Assembly (NCBI RefSeq): GCF_963576615.1
Contig: NC_088711.1
Span: forward strand, 40,358,621 to 40,422,620
Source: Watersipora subatra
Lineage: Eukaryota > Bryozoa > Gymnolaemata > Cheilostomatida > Watersiporidae
DNA length: 64,000 nt
Direction: 5' to 3'
Shown: positions 58,290-64,000 of the stretch, one piece after another
Numbering within the stretch: the stretch's first letter is position 1
Layout of the letters: each line of letters begins with the position of its first letter
The notes under the pieces: model-generated
Databases searched by the model: none
The model's input: the letters and a program-made list of their open reading frames with translations, nothing else
Told to the model about the DNA's origin: nothing
Position numbers and translations under genes: made by a program

Positions 58290-61200
58290 TTTTATGACAA
58301 TAAAAGTTTTTCCAGCCAAATCGAAAAAGCATCCCAGCAGAATTGAAAGCAAGCCATGATAGTATAGTGGTTAGTACTTCACGTTGCGGCCGACAAAACC
58401 CAGTTCCGAATCCTGATCATGGCATTTTGTTACTTTTATGACAATACTTTTCCATTAAAGCAAAAAAAGCCTCCGAGCAATTTCAAAAGTATGACAATAT
58501 AATAGTGGTTAGTATTTCATTACGCAACCATGAACAGCCGGGTTCGCTAACAAAATGTTTTGCAGCCAAATCGAAAAAGCATCCCAGCAGAATTGAAAGC
58601 AAGCCATGATAGTATAGTGGTTAGTACTTCATGTTGTGGTCGTGAAAACCCAGGTTCAAATCCTGGTCATTGCATTTTAATATTTTTATGACAAAGTTTT
58701 TCCAGCCAAATAGAAAAAGCATCCCAGCAGAATTGAAAGCAAGCCATGATAGTATAGTGGTTAGTACTTCACGTTGTGGCCGTGAAAATCCAGGTTCGAA
58801 CTCTGGTCATGGCATTTCATTATTTTTATGACAATTCTTTTCCATTAAAGCAAAAAAAACCTCTGAGCAAAGTTAAAACTATGATAATTTAAGAGTGGTT
58901 AGTATTTCATGTTGCAACCATGAACAGCCGGGTTTGAATTCTGTTCATGGCATTTTATTGTCTTGCTAAAAATTTTTTTACATTGGATTACAAAAACATC
59001 CCAGTAAATTTGAAAGTAAGCAATGATAGTATAATAGTGGTCAGAACTTCACGTTGTGGCCGTGAAAACCCAGGTTTGAACCCTGGTCATATCATTTCAT
59101 TATTTTTATGACAATTATTTTCCATTAAAGCAAAAAAAAACCTCTGAGCAAAATCAAAACTATGATAATATAATAGTGGTTAGTATTTCATGTTGCAACC
59201 ATGAAAAGCCGGGTTTGAATTCTGTTCATGGCATTTTATTGTCTTGCTAAAATTTTTTTTACATTGGAATACAAAAACATCCCAGTAAATTTGAAAGTAA
59301 GCAATGATAGTATAATAGTGGTCAGAACTTCACGTTGTGGCCGTGAAAACCCAGGTTTGAACCCTGGTCATATCATTTCATTATTTTCATGACATTTCTT
59401 TTCCATTAAAGAAAAAAAACCTCTGTGGTAATATAATAGTGGTTAGTATTTCATTACGCAACCATGAAAAGCCGTGTTCGAATCCTGGTCATGGCATTTT
59501 AATGTCTCGCTAACAAAAAGTTCACATTGGAATACAAAAACAATCCCAGTAAATAAAAAACAAGCCACGATAATATAGCGGTTAATACTTCACCTCTGAT
59601 GTTGTGAAAAGTCAGGTTCGAATCCTGGTCATGGCATTTTAAAATCTTGGAAAATAAACTCTACATTTGTAATACAAAAAGCACCCCGAGAAATTTGAAA
59701 GCATGCCTTTAGAGTAGAGCGGTTGCTACTTTTTGTTGTGACTGATAAAACTCAGGTTCGACTCCTAGTCATTGCATCTAATGTTCTGATAAAAAACTTC
59801 TAGATCAGAAAACAAAAAACTTTCCAGCAAGATGGAAAGTGAGCCATGATCCTATAATTGTTAGTATTTTATGTTGCAGCCATGAAAACTCAGATTCAAA
59901 TTCTAGTCAAAGCAGTTCATTGTCGTGATAACAAAATCTTTACACTGGAATACAAAAAGCATCCCAGCAGAAATGAAAGCAAGCCATGATAGTATAGTGG
60001 TTAGTACTTCATGTTGTGGCCGTGAAAACCCAGGTTCGAATCCTTGTCATGGCATTTTATTATTTTTATGACAAAGCTTTTCCAGCCAAATAGAAAAAGC
60101 ATCCCAGCAGAATTGAAAGCAAGCCATGATAGTATAGTGGTTAGTACTCCACGTTGTGGCCGTTAAAACCCAGGTTCGAATCCTGGTCATGGCATTTTAA
60201 TATTTTTATGACAATAAAAGTTTTTGCAGCCAAATCGAAAAAGCATCCCAGCAGAATTGAAAGCAAGCCATGATCGTATAGTGGTTAGTACTTCACGTTG
60301 TGGCCGTGAAAACCCAGTTCCGACTCCTGGTCATGGCATTTCATTATTTTTATGACAATTATTTTCCATTAAAGCAAAAAAAACCTCCGAGCAAAATTAA
60401 AACTATGATAATATAATAGTGGTTAGTATTTCATGTTGCAACCATGAACAGCCGGGTTTGAATCCTGGTCATGGCATTTAATTGTCTTGCTAAAAAAACT
60501 TTACATTGGAATACAAAAACATCCCAGTGAATTTGAAAGTAAACAATGATAGTATAATAGTGGTCAGTACTTCACGTTTTGGCCCTGAAAACTTAGGTTC
60601 GAATCCTGGTCATGGCATGTTATAATTTTGCGTAAAAAACTCCGCATATGTAATACAAAAAGCATGGCATTTTATTGTCTCGCTAACAAAAAGTTCACAT
60701 TTGAATACAAAAACAATCCCAGTAAATAAAAAAAAAAGCCATGACAATATAGCGGTTAGTACTTCACGTTGATGTTGTGAAAACCAAGGTTCGAATCCTG
60801 GTCATGGCATTTTATTGTCTTTCTAAAAATCTTTTACATTGGAATACAAAAACATCCCAGTAAATTTGAAAGTAAACAGTGATAGTATAATAGTGGTTAG
60901 TACTTCACGTTGTGGCCGTGAAAACCCAGGTTTGAATCCTGGTCACGGCATTTTAATATTTTTATAACAAAGTTTTTACAGCCAAATCGAAAAAGCATCC
61001 CAGCAGAAATGAAAGCAAGCCATGATAGTATAGTGGTTAGTACTTCACGTTGCGACCGTGAAAACCCAGGTTCGATACCTAGTCATGGCATTTTATTATT
61101 TTTATGACATTACTTTTCCATTAAAGCAAAAAAAGTCTCCGATCAAATTTAAAACTATGATAATATAATTGTGGTTAGTATTTCATTACGCAACCATGAA

Positions 61201-62130
61201 AAGCCGGGTTCGAATCCTGGTCATGGCATTTTATTATTTTTATGACAAAGCTTTTCCAGCCAAATAGAAAAAGCATCCCAGCAGAATTGAAAGCAAGCCA
61301 TTATAGTATAGTGGTTAGTACTTCACGTTGCGACCGTGAAAACCCAGTCCCGAGTCTTGGTTATGGCATTTAATGTTTTGCTAACAAAACTTTTACATCG
61401 GAAAGCAAAAAACTCCTACGCAAGTTTGAAACTGAGCCATGATAGTATAATTGTTAGTATTTTATGTTGCAGCCATGAAAACGCATATTCAAATTTTGGT
61501 CAAAGCAGTTTATTGTCGTGCTAACAGATTCTTCACACTGGAATACAAAAAGAGTTCCAGTAAATTATTAAGCAAGCCATGATAGTATAGTGGTTAGTAC
61601 TTCACGTTGTGGCCGTGAAAACCCAGGTTCGAATCCTGGTCATGGAATTTTATTATTTTTATGACAAAGCTTTTCCAGCCAAATAGAAAAAGCATCCCAA
61701 CAGAATTGAAAGCAAGCCATTATAGTATAGTGGTTGGTACTTCATGATGTGGCCGTGAAAACCCAGGTTCGAATCCTGGTCATGGCATTTTATTATTTTT
61801 ATGACAAAGCTTTTCCAGCCAAATAGAAAAAGCATCCCAGCAGAATTGAAAGCAAGCCATGATAGTATAATAGTGGTCAGAACTTCACGTTGTGGCCATG
61901 AAAACCCAGGTTTGAACCCTGGTCATATTATTTCATTATTTTCATGACATTTCTTTTCCATTAAAGAAAAAAACCTCCGAGCAATTTCAAAACTATGACA
62001 ATATAATAGTGGTTAGTATTTCATTACGCAACCATGAAAAGCCGGGTTCGAATCCTGGTCATGGCATTTTAATGTCTCGCTAACAAAAAGTTCACATTGG
62101 AATACAAAAAACAATCCCAGTAAATAAAAT
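58290..62130 (+). repeat. Internal array duplication, right copy (pairs with 48635-52620)
   Basis: Same order of units and same rare joints as the left copy. At about 62130 it is cut by a deletion joint (AAATAAAATAAAAAAAGTAG), after which sequence homologous to about 53215-53530 continues. Several kilobases thus arose together and were then edited by unit-scale gains and losses. Confidence 0.85.
61576..61647 (+). tRNA. tRNA-His (GTG), near-intact
   Basis: One difference, at the last acceptor base (TCATGGA), so the first pair is lost. Its duplicate partner is 52064-52135. TTTT follows. Confidence 0.6.
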
Positions 62131-63224
62131 AAAAAAAGTAGTTGTGGCCGTGAAAACCCAGGTTCAAATCCTGGTCATTGCATTTAACATTTTTATGACA
62201 AAGTTTTTCCAGCCAAATCGAAAAAGCATCCCAGCAGAATTGAAAGCAAGTCATGATAGTATAGTGGTTAGTACTTCATGTTGTGGCCGTTAAAACCCAG
62301 TTCCGATTCCTGGTCATGGCATTTAATTATTTTTATGACAATTCTTTTCCATTAAAGCAAAAAAAACCTCTGAGCAAAATTAAAACTATGATAATATAAT
62401 AGTGGTTAGTATTTCATGTTGCAACCATGAACAGCCAGGTTCGAATCCTGGTCATGGCATTTTATTGTCTTGCTAAAAAATACTTTACATTGGAATACAA
62501 AAACATCCCAGTAAATTTGAAAGTAAGCAATGATAGTATAATAGTGGTCAGAACTTCACGTTGTGGCCGTGAAAACCAAGGTTTGAACCCTGGTCATATC
62601 ATTTCATTATTTTCATGACATTTCTTTTCCATTAAAGAAAAAAAACCTCCGAGCAATTTCAAAACTATGACAATATAATAGTGGTTAGTATTTCATTACG
62701 CAACCATGAAAAGCCGGGTTCGAATCCTGGTCATGGCATTTTAATGTCTCGCTAACAAAAAGTTCACATTGGAATACAAAAACAATCCCAGTAAATGAAA
62801 AACAAGCCCCGATAATATAGCGGTTAATACTTCACATTGATGTTGTGAAAAGCCAGGTTCGAATCCTGGTCATGGCATTTTAAAATCTTGGAAAATAAAC
62901 TCTACATCTGTAATACAAAAAGCATCCCGAGACATTTGAAAGCATGCCTTTAGAGTAGAGCGGTTGCTACTTTTTGTTGTGACTGAGAAAACTCAGGTTC
63001 GACTCCTAGACATTGCATCTAATGTTCTGCTAACAAAATTTCTAGATCAGAAAACAAAAAACTTCCCAGCATGTTGAAAAGTGAGCCATGATAATATAGT
63101 GGTTAGTATTTTATGTTGCAGCCATGAAAACCCAGATTCAAATTCTAGTCAAAGCAATTTATTGTCATGATAACGGAATATTTACACTGGAATACAAAAA
63201 GCCTTCCAGAAAAATTTAAAGCAA

Positions 63225-63296
63225 GCCATGATAGTATAGGGGTTAGTACTTCACGTTGTGGCCGTGAAAACCCAGGTTCGAATCCTGGTCATGGCA
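63225..63296 (+). tRNA. tRNA-His (GTG), near-intact
   Basis: One D-loop difference (AGGGGTTA). All stems are perfect and TTTT follows. It is the last well-preserved copy before the window end; the next one, at 63365, has four differences. Confidence 0.7.
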
Positions 63297-64000
63297 TTTT
63301 AATATTTTTATGACAAAGTTTTTCCAGTTAAATCGAACAAGCATCCCAGCAGAATTGAAAGCAAGCCATGACAGTATAGTGGTTAGCACTTCACGTTGTG
63401 GCCGTGAAAACCCAGGTTCGAATCCTGGTCGTGGTATTTTCATATTTTTATGACAACGTTTTTTCAGCCAAATCGAAAAAGCATCCCAGCAGAATTGAAA
63501 GCAAGTCATGATAGTATAGTGGTTAGTACTTCATGTTGTGACCATTAAAATCCAGTCCCGAATCCTGGTCATGCCATTTCGTTATTTTTATGACAATTCT
63601 TTTCAATTAAAGCAAAAAAACATCCGAGCAAAATTAAAACTATGATAATATAATAGTGGTTAGTATTTCATGTTGCAACCATGAACATCCGGGTTTGAAT
63701 TCTGGTCATGGTATTTAATTGTCTTGCTAAAAAAACTTTACATTGGAATACAAAAACATCCCAGTAAATTTGAAAGTAAGCAATGATAGTATAATAGTGG
63801 TCAGAACGTCACGTTGTGGCCGTGAAAACCCAGGTTCGAATTCTGGTCATTGCATTTCATTATTTTCATGGCATTTCTTTTCCATTAAAGAAAAAAAACC
63901 TCCGAGCAATTTTAAAACTATGATAATATAGTAGTGGGTAGTAATTCATTATCCAACCATGAGAAGCCGGGTTCGAATCCTGTTCATGGCGTTTTATTGT

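Larger units (their letters stand above)
36845..64000 (+). repeat. tRNA-His-derived tandem mega-array (~140-bp units)
   Basis: About 27 kb of head-to-tail units, all on the plus strand and continuing past the window end. A unit is a 72-74 nt tRNA or tRNA-like sequence plus a spacer of about 68 bp; runs of intact-type units have an exact 140-bp period (41283, 41423, 41563, 41703; also 43521, 43661, 43801, 43941). From length and period I estimate about 190-195 units. The intact form has acceptor GCCATGA/TCATGGC, D stem GTAT/GTAC, anticodon stem TCACG/CGTGA, loop TTGTGGC (anticodon GTG), T arm CCAGG-TTCGAAT-CCTGG and A73: a nuclear tRNA-His. CCA is not encoded and no G precedes position 1, as expected in eukaryotes. 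Spacers share words such as TTTTTATGACAAAG, TTTTCCAGCCAAA and AGCATCCCAGCAGAATTGAA. Recurrent subfamilies differ in anticodon triplet and stem quality. No protein gene lies in the array; the many 60-68-codon frames come from the repeat itself. Confidence 0.95.

Noticed and set aside
36845-64000. Dozens of 60-68-codon open frames on both strands within the tRNA array
   Set aside because: They repeat with the unit period, read through tRNA bodies and spacers, and have near-identical products only because the DNA is repeated. No coding constraint is needed.
36845-64000. CRISPR-like or SINE explanation of the array
   Set aside because: Units are about 140 bp with a tRNA in each, with spacers that are also conserved, so it is not a CRISPR array. 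There is no LINE-like tail, poly-A or per-unit target duplication, so tandem amplification fits better than SINE insertion.
36845-64000. Mitochondrial origin of the tRNA-His sequences
   Set aside because: Canonical D and T arms, consensus A and B boxes and T4 terminators are nuclear Pol III features.

Overview
The window looks like a nuclear segment of an AT-rich animal genome. The evidence is one spliced gene with a TATA box and consensus GT/AG introns, a Ty3/Gypsy element with a metazoan-type Gag-Pol, tRNA-derived SINEs, Helitrons, TIR elements and long minisatellites. A marine invertebrate, possibly a lophotrochozoan, is my guess; nothing here fixes the species. Ordinary protein-coding content is very low.

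Layout. 1-14150: repeat-rich non-coding DNA. A diverged segmental duplication (1-1165 plus about 4830-5870, matching 11756-14150) is interrupted in the left copy by a Helitron-related block with a 15/21-bp minisatellite and in the right copy by a small TIR element. The stretch also holds a tandem pair of SINE-bearing units (5985-6883), a diverged tandem duplication (8370-8935) and a 33-bp minisatellite of 26 copies (9588-10450). 15444-16790, minus strand: the only convincing host protein gene, encoding a small secreted, very basic Gly/Arg/Phe/Tyr-rich peptide. 16800-26440: mostly featureless AT-rich DNA with short repeats and palindromes. 26439-36320: two inverted arms of about 760 bp enclosing an old broken Gypsy fossil (minus strand, with a hAT-like MITE inside) and a young, whole-looking Gypsy LTR element (30562-35481, LTRs alike by eye, 5-bp target duplication CTCTT). 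36449-36844: a short non-autonomous Helitron.

36845-64000 (the window end; the array continues beyond it) is the main object: about 27 kb of head-to-tail units of about 140 bp, all on the plus strand. Each unit contains a tRNA gene or tRNA-like sequence derived from nuclear tRNA-His(GTG), followed by a spacer of about 68 bp. I estimate about 190-195 units. Several copies fold perfectly, carry A and B boxes and have a T4 terminator directly downstream. Others form recurrent subfamilies whose anticodon-position triplets read GCA, GAT, CTG, GTT or CCA, or have decayed stems. Subfamilies follow one another in repeated order. Higher-order repeats (about 419 bp) and larger internal duplications (about 0.45, 1.3, 1.3 and 3.8 kb) show growth by unequal exchange or amplification. 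The left edge of the array coincides with the 3' end of the Helitron.

The array is best described as a tRNA-His-derived satellite, or a tRNA gene mega-cluster, with both intact and diversified members. Whether any copy is transcribed or charged cannot be seen from the sequence.
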